Below, in pieces: positions 42,268 to 50,876 of a stretch of 64,000 nucleotides of DNA. The stretch's first letter is position 1. Each line of letters begins with the position of its first letter. Below the pieces are notes generated by a model that was given only the letters and a program-made list of their open reading frames with translations, was not told the origin of the DNA and did no database searches. The stretch comes from Chlamydiota bacterium (GTDB taxonomy: Bacteria > Auribacterota > JACPWU01). Made by a program: the position numbers and the translations under genes. The stretch spans positions 1 through 64,000 of the forward strand of contig JACOUC010000035.1 in NCBI GenBank assembly GCA_016178055.1. Reading direction: 5' to 3'.

Positions 42268-43353
42268 TTATGTTTTGATTGATCTCACATAGACACTATC
42301 TGCAAGTATCTTAAGAAATGGTATGAAGCGACTGATTCGCTTCAACAACTCCGAGCTAATAATAACAATTTTTTGTTTTTTCAGCATCATGGGTAAATCA
42401 GCCTTTTGCACCCCCAGACCCAAAAAACAATCTACAAAAATTTCAGTCTTCCCAATGATTTCACGAAACATCTTTCCTAACGAGGGAATACTCCAGTACC
42501 TCACCTCAAAATTGCGGGCCTTTCTGAATCTTCTCTTTGCTTGATGATACAAACATCGTATTCCTAAAAAATTTGGCATTTGAATTAAACTCTCTCCTTT
42601 CTTCTTAAGCACTCTAGCAACGCCAGGAAGTAAGAAACTCACATCTTCCTTACTGAAATGCTGCAATACGCTATAAGAAAAGACATGATCAAAAAGAGAT
42701 GAGGGGAAAGGGAGATACCGGGCATCGGCAACCACATACTTTATCTTTCCAGAAAGATTCAAGGCACGACTCACTCTTTGAGCAGCCATGATCGCCCCCA
42801 GAGAAACGTCAATACCGACCACATCATATCCCTTTCGAGCAGCAGAGATAGACCATCGGCCCCAGTTGCAACCAAGGTCTAACAAGGTCTTATCACTCCC
42901 CCTGTGAATATATAGATCAGGAATGGGATAGGAGTCTAGACGTCCAATCAGATGCTTATACAGATATCCATTTGTGGCTCCGATGATGTATGCAACCACA
43001 GGATCAATTTTGCAATCACCCGAAAGAGCAAGTTGGACAACCCCTTGCTTTTCTTCTTCACTCATCCCTAAAGACTCTAAATAAAGATTTGGCACTTTGT
43101 CATTAATAGCTACTTCCCCCCTCGCTCGCCTCAGTGAGCCATTGACCAATTGCATTGTCTGCTTTACATCATCTAAGAGCATGACAGGGACTCCTTCTAC
43201 AACAGGATAACGATGCCCAACAGGGCATATCAGCATATGGTCCGAAGACCTGAGTCTACCGTAATCTCGCGGGCAAACGAGATAATCTAAATACCATGAA
43301 TCCAGAGAAAAACTTTGAGAACCCTTTGTCACTTCTTTGATTAAATTTGCCAT
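42268..43353 (-). CDS. SAM-dependent methyltransferase with N-terminal Trm112-like domain
   Basis: The 361-residue protein begins with a Trm112/UPF0434-like segment (about residues 22-60: DYLVCPRDYGRL and ICPVGHRYPVVEGVPVML, two Cys visible). A class I methyltransferase domain follows with LLDLGCNWGRWSI, GIDVS and FDHVFSYSVLQHF. The combination is common in glycan and secondary-metabolite clusters. The last 60 residues are basic and partly hydrophobic. It begins inside the end of a decayed oxidoreductase fragment (stop at 43341), indicating former coupling. Confidence 0.83.
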   Translation of the reverse strand: MANLIKEVTKGSQSFSLDSWYLDYLVCPRDYGRLRSSDHMLICPVGHRYPVVEGVPVMLLDDVKQTMQLVNGSLRRARGEVAINDKVPNLYLESLGMSEEEKQGVVQLALSGDCKIDPVVAYIIGATNGYLYKHLIGRLDSYPIPDLYIHRGSDKTLLDLGCNWGRWSISAARKGYDVVGIDVSLGAIMAAQRVSRALNLSGKIKYVVADARYLPFPSSLFDHVFSYSVLQHFSKEDVSFLLPGVARVLKKKGESLIQMPNFLGIRCLYHQAKRRFRKARNFEVRYWSIPSLGKMFREIIGKTEIFVDCFLGLGVQKADLPMMLKKQKIVIISSELLKRISRFIPFLKILADSVYVRSIKT

Positions 43354-43490
43354 CTTTTCTTCAAGCCTCTTCTAAAATTTCTCTGAAACCTGCTCTTTGA
43401 GAATTTAAGCTCATTGACAATGAGATCCATGACTCGAACTGCTTCACGACCCTCCTTTGTGCAGATATAGGAGAAGACACAGGTAATTGA
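43341..43490 (-). pseudogene. Decayed 3' end of a Gfo/Idh/MocA oxidoreductase
   Basis: Read on the minus strand, one frame gives QLPVSSPISAQ. After a 2-nt insertion the next frame gives EGREAVRVMDLIV, ending at TAA (43341-43343). The intact oxidoreductase at 45.1 kb ends with PSPVSAQEGREAVRVMDLIV, so this is the frameshifted tail of a paralogue. A 17-nt identical block (ACAATGAGATCCATGAC) is shared with that gene. It lies on the far side of the AlbA_2/RecG-like gene from the intact copy. Confidence 0.75.
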
Positions 43491-43515
43491 TTGGCTCAAT
43501 GCTCCTCTCTCGAGG

Positions 43516-43751
43516 TCATATGTAATCTCCCGGTGTCGAAAAAAAACTCTCCCCCTTCTCCGTAATCACATAACGTTGTTTCGGACTTCGAGGAGATCGT
43601 GGGTCTGTCATAGCTAAAAGCCCTTCTTTGAGCAAGGGACGTAGATATTTATTGATAAAACTCTTCCGATCCCTAAATTCCATAAATTCTAGAATTTGTT
43701 GAATGGCCCTTGGTTCAGAGCAAAAAATTAGTAATTGATGCTTGGGGGGTA
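43516..43751 (-). other. Out-of-frame C-terminal winged-helix domain of the RecG-like gene
   Basis: Downstream of the 11-bp repeat the frame not used by the annotated gene stays open to TGA at 43516. It encodes LLIFCSEPRAIQQILEF, FRDRKSFINKYLRPLL and DPRSPRSPKQRYVIT. This resembles the usual C-terminal DNA-binding domain of AlbA_2/RecG-like proteins (pattern DRKHFRERYLxPAL). Removing one 11-bp unit joins it to the upstream frame without a stop. Confidence 0.85.
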
Positions 43752-44954
43752 CTTGGGGGGTACTTGGGGGGTACTGAAATCACCCTCCTTGTGCCGTACT
43801 TTCTCCCCTTCTCTAAAAGGGCTTTTAGCAAAAGTAATTCTGAACCCCATCAGCTCTTCAAACTTCGGTTCAGGCAACCCAACAGTGCGGCATGCCCCAA
43901 CCATTTTTTGTATCCCACTTCCCCATTGCTCAATTAATCCAGCATAAAAGAATATTTTCGCAATCAGGCGATTCCTCGGAACCGAAGTGTGTCTACCTTT
44001 AAGCATAGCCAGGGAAATACCCGTCGGAAGCCCTCCCGGATTCCAAACCATCAACTCTTGATCATAAAGACGCACCTCGGTATGGCCACCACTCAGATAA
44101 TCCCTGTGACAGACCGCATTGATCAAGGCTTCTCTAAGGGCGTCCAAAGGATATTCCCATATTACATTTCGCTGAGGTTGACCCGTCATTTCGAAACGGG
44201 TCTCCAATTTTTCCCTAAAGTAACCGGTGGCTCCCTCAACTTGATCAAATAAAGTTCCTTCGATTTCCCTGTCGTCAACAATCAGCGTTTCATTTCTAAA
44301 ACGTCCTATTTTTACAATGGCATGAATATAAAACTTCTGCGGATTTTTCCCAAATAAAAGTATGGCCGCCCTTGTTGGTTTACCCACACGAACCAACTCC
44401 AGTTTTTCAAGCAGTTCCATAGAAGAGACTTTATCTGGAACAGGACGGCGGCCCATCTCTTTAGCCAGTCGAAAAAAGGCTTTAACCTTTACCATAGAAA
44501 TATCAGACATGCTGGCTCTGGGCTCTATGATTTCATCCCAAGTGATCCCAACATTTTCCAAAGCTACGCGTGTCAGTTTTTCTAAGTTCATATGACGCGT
44601 CGTACTTCCAAACCGCCTATAAGCCTTCCCATGAAACATCATGGGCTTCATCCGACTTTCTAACACTGAGATTCGGACCACAGACTTGCTCTTGACCTTA
44701 TAAAGGTCTATCGAGGGATGAAGCCCCAACCCTTGAGAAATCTGATTCGCCCAATCTTTCAGAAGCTGTTGACCCACCTGAAGATCCATAATTTGACCCG
44801 AATTACTCACTCCAATCAGCAATGTCCCTCCCGCTGTATTGGAAAACGCACAAATCGTCTCCAGGGCTTCACGACCAAAAGACTCTTTGAACTCAACCGC
44901 TTCAGACTCACCCTGGCGTATCCACTTTAAAACTTTTCGATCGATTGCCGTCAT
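43728..44954 (-). CDS. AlbA_2/RecG-like ATPase-domain protein, truncated by repeat frameshift
   Basis: ATG 44954 is preceded by GGGAGG; the GTG 12 nt upstream lies within that site. The 408-residue product has an N-terminal AlbA_2 (Schlafen-type) domain with EAVEFKES and NTAGGTLLIGV. A middle region follows, and then a C-terminal HATPase_c_4 domain (REALINAVCHRDY, NPGGLPTGIS). The frame ends in VPPKYPPSINY inside the 11-bp repeat, so the winged-helix domain is lost. Family members are regulators or nucleic-acid-linked proteins, some near defence genes. It interrupts the glycan operon between an oxidoreductase and that enzyme's decayed paralogue. Confidence 0.88.
   Translation of the reverse strand: MTAIDRKVLKWIRQGESEAVEFKESFGREALETICAFSNTAGGTLLIGVSNSGQIMDLQVGQQLLKDWANQISQGLGLHPSIDLYKVKSKSVVRISVLESRMKPMMFHGKAYRRFGSTTRHMNLEKLTRVALENVGITWDEIIEPRASMSDISMVKVKAFFRLAKEMGRRPVPDKVSSMELLEKLELVRVGKPTRAAILLFGKNPQKFYIHAIVKIGRFRNETLIVDDREIEGTLFDQVEGATGYFREKLETRFEMTGQPQRNVIWEYPLDALREALINAVCHRDYLSGGHTEVRLYDQELMVWNPGGLPTGISLAMLKGRHTSVPRNRLIAKIFFYAGLIEQWGSGIQKMVGACRTVGLPEPKFEELMGFRITFAKSPFREGEKVRHKEGDFSTPQVPPKYPPSINY
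43741..43773. repeat. 11-bp tandem repeat, three perfect copies
   Basis: CTTGGGGGGTA is repeated three times without a mismatch and contains a G6 tract in each unit. It lies in the Thr/Pro/Gln linker near the end of the RecG-like gene. Because 11 is not a multiple of 3, gain or loss of a unit changes the frame. Confidence 0.97.
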
Positions 44955-45078
44955 AAATCCTCCCACCCTTACAGGTGAGCTATCTGTCTTTTCTCACTTC
45001 GCAAGAAATCTCGCCATCCCTTCCACGAACTCACACCCTAGACCTCACGATGGGGGGATAAACTTTCGCACACTATGA

Positions 45079-46164
45079 TTACATTTCTTTTGCAGCTTCA
45101 AGAAGCCCTTCAGAATTTTCAACCGGAGCCTTTAAACCTTCCACAATGAGATCCATGACCCTCACCGCCTCGCGACCCTCCTGGGCAGAAACAGGCGAAG
45201 GGCTGTCATTTAAAATTGCGTCGACAAATTTTCCGATCAAAAGCTCATGCGTTCTCTTAAACCGCCCCATCAGCGTTTTTAAACCTGTTGCGAAAGTACC
45301 CCACATAAGCTGTGAAGCCTCGCTCGCTCCCGACAGGGCAATTTCGGATGGTTTAAATGAATTCCTTCGATACTTCACCAAGGTCATAAGCTCTAAATCC
45401 AATTTTAAAAGCCCCTCAGTTCCCCATAAATCCACGGTGGCAGCCCATTGGTCCGTTGTGTAAATCGAGGTGATCGAACTTGAAGTCTTTTCACCGATCA
45501 GTTCAATTCGATAATCCTCATAAGGTGACCACGGGAATTGAGAGAGCAGTTTCAAGCCCGTTACTTTTACGTCTAATATCTTCGGGATAAAAGCCAATGT
45601 TATGTAAACCACATGCGGGCCAGATTCCCCAATCACCCCCCCGGGTAATTTATTGGCCCAATGGTTTTCTTTAGAAGTCATATAATCCGTAGGGGTCGAA
45701 AGGAAAATCTTCATTCCCATAAATTGTCCAATAGCCCCCTTACACACCCATTCTCTTGCTTTAAGAAAGGGAGGATAAAAAAGGTCACTATGACCTACAC
45801 AAATTTTCTTTCTAAACTTTTGAGATGCTTCAATCAATTGATCGCATTCTTGAACATTCATAGCCATGGGTTTCTCAACAAACACATGACAGCCCGCTTG
45901 CAAAGCCTCTAGCGCTATTCCAACATGGGTGCGGGGAGGCGTACAAATATCTATCAGATCCGGTTTTTCCTTCGAAAGGAGTTCCGAGAGACTCCCATAG
46001 ATTTTTTCTATACCAAAAGTCTGGGCCAACTTCTGAGCAGCCTCGCGATTAGGATCTACAAGGCAAAGAGAAGCTATTTTTTTCTTTAACTTTAAGAAAG
46101 CGGGGAGGTGTTTCTTTCCCGCAATCAGTCCTGTTCCGACAATGGCTACATTTATTTTTCCCAT
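45079..46164 (-). CDS. Gfo/Idh/MocA-family NAD(P)-dependent oxidoreductase
   Basis: The 361-residue protein has an N-terminal Rossmann fold with AIVGTGLIAGKKHLP, DICTPPRTHVGIALEAL and the catalytic HVFVEKPMA. A C-terminal beta-sheet domain with GVIGESGPHVV follows. The family oxidises or isomerises NDP-sugars, inositols and related substrates, and in glycan loci it often makes keto sugars. It follows a methyltransferase gene by about 50 bp. The last 25 residues are duplicated in decayed form at 43.4 kb. Confidence 0.88.
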   Translation of the reverse strand: MGKINVAIVGTGLIAGKKHLPAFLKLKKKIASLCLVDPNREAAQKLAQTFGIEKIYGSLSELLSKEKPDLIDICTPPRTHVGIALEALQAGCHVFVEKPMAMNVQECDQLIEASQKFRKKICVGHSDLFYPPFLKAREWVCKGAIGQFMGMKIFLSTPTDYMTSKENHWANKLPGGVIGESGPHVVYITLAFIPKILDVKVTGLKLLSQFPWSPYEDYRIELIGEKTSSSITSIYTTDQWAATVDLWGTEGLLKLDLELMTLVKYRRNSFKPSEIALSGASEASQLMWGTFATGLKTLMGRFKRTHELLIGKFVDAILNDSPSPVSAQEGREAVRVMDLIVEGLKAPVENSEGLLEAAKEM

Positions 46165-46214
46165 AAAAGACCTTTCTCCTACACAAAAAAAATTTAAGCA
46201 ATAAAGGGAAATGT

Positions 46215-47003
46215 CTATCTCTTAACGCCTGAGACAACCATAAACCAACCAAAGCAAGACGGTATTATCTTTCTAACCCAAGAAGGTAGAAAGAATCGTC
46301 TCCCAATCCTGAGATCGTATCTTGTTACAATGGTACGCACCTGCAGCTGATCCAGTCCTTTAAATAAATCTGACGCCTCTTTCCTACTGAATATCTTTGT
46401 TCCTGGACTTTCTAAATGCTCTGCAATAATAGAAGCACCTGTTCGAAAGGGTTTACCACGTAAAAGCCCATAATAGAACCACGCCTGTAAGACCAAGAGT
46501 GAATAACGATGATAAACCATGGCTAAAATACGCCTTCCTGGTTTACAAACTCGTATTAACTCACGAGCTGCAACATTTGTATTTGGTGTATGGTGAATAA
46601 CCCCCCAAGAATAAACTAAATCAAACAGGTTATCTTCAAACGCCACCCTTTCAGCATCACCGACCACAATGGTTCCACTAAGCCCATAGATTTTCAACCG
46701 TCTCTTCGTAAGATTAACTCCCTTTTCTGTCAAATCGACTGCATGTACTTGAGCCCCGTGTCTTGCAAATTGGAGAAGATCCGTTCCCATCCCACACCCA
46801 ACCTCCAAAACCTTTTTTCCATTCCACTGATCAAATCTTACAACATCATGCATAAAATCATCACCCGAAAAACGATTTTTCTCAATCGTATCAAAAAACT
46901 CACGACTTCCTTCTTCCAAGAAGGTGACATCACCGCTCCCACAAGGCTTCATTTCCCAATACTGCTTGACTTGTTCTTTAAGAGAAGTATTCATAGCCTG
47001 CAT
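46215..47003 (-). CDS. Class I SAM-dependent methyltransferase
   Basis: The 262-residue protein has KKVLEVGCGMGTDLLQFA, AVDLTEKGV and FDLVYSWGVIHHTPN, the standard motif series. Residues 1-30 carry EQVKQYWEMKPCGSGD, a lead often seen in glycan-cluster methyltransferases. The C-terminal 80 residues are aromatic and partly hydrophobic, suggesting membrane contact. ATG at 47003 or 46994 are both possible starts. It lies 22 bp downstream of the asparagine-synthase-like gene. Confidence 0.85.
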   Translation of the reverse strand: MQAMNTSLKEQVKQYWEMKPCGSGDVTFLEEGSREFFDTIEKNRFSGDDFMHDVVRFDQWNGKKVLEVGCGMGTDLLQFARHGAQVHAVDLTEKGVNLTKRRLKIYGLSGTIVVGDAERVAFEDNLFDLVYSWGVIHHTPNTNVAARELIRVCKPGRRILAMVYHRYSLLVLQAWFYYGLLRGKPFRTGASIIAEHLESPGTKIFSRKEASDLFKGLDQLQVRTIVTRYDLRIGRRFFLPSWVRKIIPSCFGWFMVVSGVKR

Positions 47004-47025
47004 TCTTTAATAAAAATTGTGAAAG

Positions 47026-48927
47026 TTAAAGTTTAAATTCTATAGATGAGAAATCCCTTAAAATGTACTCATGGTACCATACATCAAACATGATGAGAGA
47101 AAACAATTCATAAGAATAGTCTGCTTTCCCTCGTTTATGGGAAGAGCGCAGTTGTTGAATATATTCCCAATTAAAAATTCCTTCTTTTTTTACAGACGCT
47201 TGAGTCATAGAATGGTCGAAATAAGCATCAAGTTTTTTCATCCAAAAAACCAAGGGAGCATTAAAACCCTTTTTCTTTCTTTCTAAAAGTTTTTTAGGAA
47301 GAAGATCACGAAAAGCTTTTTTAAGAACGATTTTACCCTCTTTACGATTCATCTTTTGAAAAGAGGGAATCTGAAGACTCATCTCCACCAAGCGATGATC
47401 CAGATAAGGCACTCGAACCTCTAAACCGACGGCCATGCTCATTTTATCCGTATACTCTAAAATGTTATCAACCAGAAAGGTTTGAAGATCCACCTCTAAC
47501 ATACGATTTCCAAAATCGGCTGAACTCTCTTGAAAATATTTCCTTAAAATTCTATCTGAAGGAAGAAATTGAGAATGATTCAACAGTTTTTGTTTTTCTC
47601 CTTTGTCAAAAAAATAAGCCCAATTCAAAAATTGCCTCACAAAATCTTTGTCAAATCCAGCAAAGAATTCTCGAACCCTTCTTAAATTCATCGTTCGATG
47701 CTGATCAGGGAATAAACTTAATAGACTCCCTATCCCTTTAAAGATTGCGGGAGGAAACATTCGCAAGCTCTGTGCAATCAAAGCAGCACGATAACGAGGA
47801 TAACCCCCAAAAAGCTCATCTCCTCCTGCACCACTTAGAGCTACGGTCACTTCCCGCCGTGTCTCCTTTGAAATAAGGTACATTAAATAAGAGGTAGGAT
47901 TTCCAAACGGTTGATCAAAAAAATGAACCAGCTCCAAAAGAGAAGAAGGACTAGAAATATCTACTGGAATTTCATGATGTTCTGTCTTAAAAAAATCCGA
48001 AACGATTTTCGCTTCTTCCTGTTCGTTATAGAAATCGAGTCCTGCCCCCTTAAAAATAATGGTAAAAGTCTTGACCGGGCGAGTTGAATGTTTAGCCATT
48101 AATCCTGTCAAGATGGGAGAATCCACCCCACCGCTCAAGAAGACACCCAAGGGAACATCGCTTACCATTTGCCGATGAACACTATCCTCTAAAAGAGACC
48201 GCAATCGGTCTTCCTGATCTTCAAAAGACAGATTTGTCTCATGAGTATGGAAATCTGCTAGATCCCAATAACAATCAAATGCTAACTGATTCGACTTTAG
48301 ATCCAACACAACGACATGAGCCGGAGGCACTTGATGAATATCCTTAAAAAGCGTATCTGGGCAAGGAACATAAAGATAAGTTAAATAATCATATAGCCCT
48401 TGCCAATGAATATCTGGTGAATAAACACCCGACGCCAAGATCGCTTTTATCTCTGAGGCGAAAACAAAATGTCCTTCATGATGATAATAATAAAGCGGCT
48501 TAACACCCAAGCGATCCCGCGCGAGAATAAGTCTCTGTTTTTTTCGATCTAAGATTGCAAAGGCAAACATCCCATTGAGATCTTGAACAAAATCCTTTGC
48601 CCTTTCCTGATAAAGTCGAAGGAGAACCTCTGTATCGGTCCGTGATTGAAAGCGATGACCCTGCATTTCTAACTGATGACGTAGCTCAACAAAATTATAA
48701 ATCTCACCATTGTAAACGATCCAGAACTGGCCTGTTTCATCACTCATGGGCTGATGCCCTAAAGGCGAGAGATCAAGGATACTCAGCCGCTGATGACCAA
48801 GACCTACTTTTAATTCCGGAAAAAATTCCAGTCCTCGATCGTCAGGGCCGCGATGACGAAGCATATTGGTCATACACTGAAGGGTTTCTTTACCTCCAGA
48901 ATTTACAATCCCCGTAATTCCACACAT
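47026..48927 (-). CDS. asnB: Glutamine-hydrolysing asparagine synthase-like amidotransferase
   Basis: The 633-residue protein starts with MCGITGI, exposing the catalytic Cys2 of the Ntn glutaminase. RHRGPDD and the NGEIYN loop follow. The synthetase domain has the PP-loop GVFLSGGVDS (near 265) and GAGGDELFGGYPRY. In polysaccharide loci such enzymes commonly amidate sugar acids or related acceptors rather than aspartate, but this cannot be told from sequence. Its ATG overlaps the stop of a glycosyltransferase remnant (TGATG), so it was once coupled to that gene. Confidence 0.9.
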   Translation of the reverse strand: MCGITGIVNSGGKETLQCMTNMLRHRGPDDRGLEFFPELKVGLGHQRLSILDLSPLGHQPMSDETGQFWIVYNGEIYNFVELRHQLEMQGHRFQSRTDTEVLLRLYQERAKDFVQDLNGMFAFAILDRKKQRLILARDRLGVKPLYYYHHEGHFVFASEIKAILASGVYSPDIHWQGLYDYLTYLYVPCPDTLFKDIHQVPPAHVVVLDLKSNQLAFDCYWDLADFHTHETNLSFEDQEDRLRSLLEDSVHRQMVSDVPLGVFLSGGVDSPILTGLMAKHSTRPVKTFTIIFKGAGLDFYNEQEEAKIVSDFFKTEHHEIPVDISSPSSLLELVHFFDQPFGNPTSYLMYLISKETRREVTVALSGAGGDELFGGYPRYRAALIAQSLRMFPPAIFKGIGSLLSLFPDQHRTMNLRRVREFFAGFDKDFVRQFLNWAYFFDKGEKQKLLNHSQFLPSDRILRKYFQESSADFGNRMLEVDLQTFLVDNILEYTDKMSMAVGLEVRVPYLDHRLVEMSLQIPSFQKMNRKEGKIVLKKAFRDLLPKKLLERKKKGFNAPLVFWMKKLDAYFDHSMTQASVKKEGIFNWEYIQQLRSSHKRGKADYSYELFSLIMFDVWYHEYILRDFSSIEFKL

Positions 48928-49085
48928 CAGATGCGCCTTTTTAATTTTTCTTCATAGATGAGCGCATCGGTATAAAACATATACCAGCACCCGTGCAAAA
49001 AATGAAAAATCAACCCTTGAAATCCATCCAAAATCCCGAGCCGAAAAAAATAACGATATAATAAATATAGAATGAGACGCTTATC
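48927..49085 (-). pseudogene. 3' remnant of a GT2 glycosyltransferase
   Basis: Fifty-two codons end in TGA overlapping the asnB ATG. The encoded LYRYFFRLGILDG and HGCWYMFYTD segments match the C-terminus of the fusion glycosyltransferase at 50.9 kb. The last 12 codons differ (ending EEKLKRRI instead of EAKLRQKDIA). There is no start or catalytic domain. It abuts the stop of the AbiEii-like gene and marks the left edge of the toxin-antitoxin insertion. Confidence 0.85.
48965..49061. repeat. 97-bp direct repeat, left copy
   Basis: It matches 50917-51013 over 97 bp with two mismatches (48969 and one in the GAAAAAT/GAAAGAT block). The match ends sharply at GATATAA. It lies within the glycosyltransferase remnant, and the right copy lies in the intact gene. 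Confidence 0.95.
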
Positions 49086-49095
49086 TTGCGCTCGG

Positions 49096-49980
49096 TCATC
49101 CCGCCCTCGCCTGAAGCTTCTTCACCAGTGAAGACTCATGGTGCTTCTTAGTGTCCAAAAGCACCTTTTTCTCCTCGGACGTAAGATCAGCAAGAAATCG
49201 ATAACCCTGCGTGCATTTCCGTAAAATCTTTTTTGCATCGAATTTTTGATCCTTGCGCAAAAGCCGCCTTAAGTCATCCCAGTCATAAGCGCCGGATTCG
49301 AGCCGCACAAGATAGGTTTCTGGATTGAATTCACCACGAACATGCCAGAACTTTAGCACCACAAGCTTCCGGAGGAGTTCCTTATCAAAGGGTTGTTCGA
49401 CCAGAAAGGCAAGGTCATAGATATCGCGGGATCTAAGTCTTTGATAGGAAGCGCGGACTTTTTCCGCTTGAAGCTCCAAGAGATCAAGGCATGGAACCGT
49501 GGGAGCAGAAAATTCAAGATAGCGGGAATAGCCTACCTTCACTAAGGCTCGCGACACTGGACTCAAGAGCATGGGTTCTCTCAGACTTAAATCAATGTCA
49601 AAGACGGACTGGTGGAACGAGTGCGAATAACGGATCATAGCCCCGCAGGAGAGCCCGTTGTCCCTGACATAAAAATCTTTGTGGCCAACGGAGAAGCGGA
49701 TACCGCGATACTCGCAACTGAAAAGATCCGCCATTTCGAGAATAAGATCATCCAGATTGTCCTTGCCAATACAAGTAAAATCAAGATCCAGGGAAAAGCG
49801 CATAATTTTGCCAATGTAAAATTTGCGAAGGCAGGTGCCGCCTTTGAAAATGATTCGATCAAACCATTTTTTCTCCTCCAGAAATTTGAGCGCATAGGTC
49901 AGAACAATGTCGCGCTCAGCGATATCGAGCGCCACTTTGTTATCACGAGCATAAAGATTGGCGATATTCCTTGAGATCAT
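49096..49980 (-). CDS. AbiEii-type nucleotidyltransferase toxin
   Basis: The 294-residue protein has the AbiEii/DUF1814 nucleotidyltransferase core. KGGTCLRKF (46-54) supplies motif I with its Lys, and RFSLDLDF (61-68) supplies the metal-binding Asp pair. SRDIYDLAFL (about 184-193) is the conserved late motif. Characterised relatives transfer nucleotides to RNA targets and arrest growth, acting in abortive phage defence and stability. It follows the AbiEi-like gene by 15 bp in the standard antitoxin-toxin order. Confidence 0.88.
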   Translation of the reverse strand: MISRNIANLYARDNKVALDIAERDIVLTYALKFLEEKKWFDRIIFKGGTCLRKFYIGKIMRFSLDLDFTCIGKDNLDDLILEMADLFSCEYRGIRFSVGHKDFYVRDNGLSCGAMIRYSHSFHQSVFDIDLSLREPMLLSPVSRALVKVGYSRYLEFSAPTVPCLDLLELQAEKVRASYQRLRSRDIYDLAFLVEQPFDKELLRKLVVLKFWHVRGEFNPETYLVRLESGAYDWDDLRRLLRKDQKFDAKKILRKCTQGYRFLADLTSEEKKVLLDTKKHHESSLVKKLQARAG

Positions 49981-49995
49981 CCTCCAACTCTTTGT

Positions 49996-50808
49996 TTAGT
50001 AATTTTTCAAGAGCTTTTCCGGAACATTTTGAATCACCAACCAATCTCCAGAGATCTCGCCGTTAGAGCCGAAACGGGTCGGCGTGGCAAGCGGAATGAG
50101 CTGCGCCTTTTCTTTAACCTCGTCCAATAGCTTCTTGCGAATTCCTTTTGGCACGGTGAGCTTTTGAAAATCGATAAGAAAACCAAGCCGCTGGAGAAGA
50201 GAAATAGTTCCAAAACGAAGAGCATAATCGACAAGTTTGCAAGAATCAATTTCCCCTTTGGCCCGATCGAATACCGCGAAAATCTCTTCAATGCCGCCTG
50301 CATATTGGGGTTTATCCAAGGAATCAAGTAGGGCCTTCTCGAGCTCTGCCATTTGAACCTTCTCCCCCATGACGTTGGCTTCCCTGAAACCAAAAAATTT
50401 GGACTTGGGAAGGGTAACAAATTGAATATTGACTCCTTTGAGCGAGATTGTGCGGCGCTGCCTTTTTAGGGCTACAAACAGCGTGGTATAAACCTGAACT
50501 GAGAAACCGTAATGGGTATTGGCTGTAGCATAAGAGAAAAAATACGGCTCATCTAGCAGCCCACCCATGACATAAGGGTTCATTTCAGAAACGCGTTTCG
50601 GTCCCCCTTCCAAAGGAATCACTTGATAACTTCCGGATTTCAATCTTTCGAACCATCTCTTATCGCAAAGGACACTTGCGATCTTGTAAGCATAATTACG
50701 CGATACCTTGAGAATCTGGATAATCTCGTCGAGTTTAACAATGCGTTTTGTATTCCAGGCTAGCTTCATCAACAGCTTGGATTCTTGAGCCGATAGGGTG
50801 GTTTTCAT
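49996..50808 (-). CDS. AbiEi-type antitoxin / transcriptional repressor
   Basis: The 270-residue protein has an N-terminal winged helix-turn-helix (about 5-65, with LDEIIQILKVSRNYAYKIASVL). The AbiEi C-terminal domain follows, with PYVMGGLLDEPYFFSYATANTHYGF and EKALLDSLDKPQYAGG. In type IV AbiE systems this protein represses its own operon and neutralises the toxin without a stable complex. It precedes the toxin gene. Its promoter region contains a short palindrome. Confidence 0.88.
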   Translation of the reverse strand: MKTTLSAQESKLLMKLAWNTKRIVKLDEIIQILKVSRNYAYKIASVLCDKRWFERLKSGSYQVIPLEGGPKRVSEMNPYVMGGLLDEPYFFSYATANTHYGFSVQVYTTLFVALKRQRRTISLKGVNIQFVTLPKSKFFGFREANVMGEKVQMAELEKALLDSLDKPQYAGGIEEIFAVFDRAKGEIDSCKLVDYALRFGTISLLQRLGFLIDFQKLTVPKGIRKKLLDEVKEKAQLIPLATPTRFGSNGEISGDWLVIQNVPEKLLKNY

Positions 50809-50832
50809 ATCTAATATTTTATATTTAATTTC

Positions 50833-50876
50833 TTACTAAATCAGTAATATTATACATAGTAAATATTAGCATTCAA
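50833..50876 (-). promoter_or_regulatory. Promoter and palindrome of the AbiE operon
   Basis: On the minus strand TTGAAT, a 16-bp spacer and TATAAT (50849-50854) form a sigma-70-like promoter overlapping the end of the upstream glycosyltransferase gene. TTACT-N5-AGTAA (50833-50847) lies just after the -10 and could be the AbiEi operator. The element therefore carries its own promoter. Confidence 0.5.

Noticed and set aside
49096-50808. AbiE module as part of an insertion sequence
   Set aside because: There is no transposase and no terminal inverted repeats. The flanking 97-bp copies are glycosyltransferase coding sequence.
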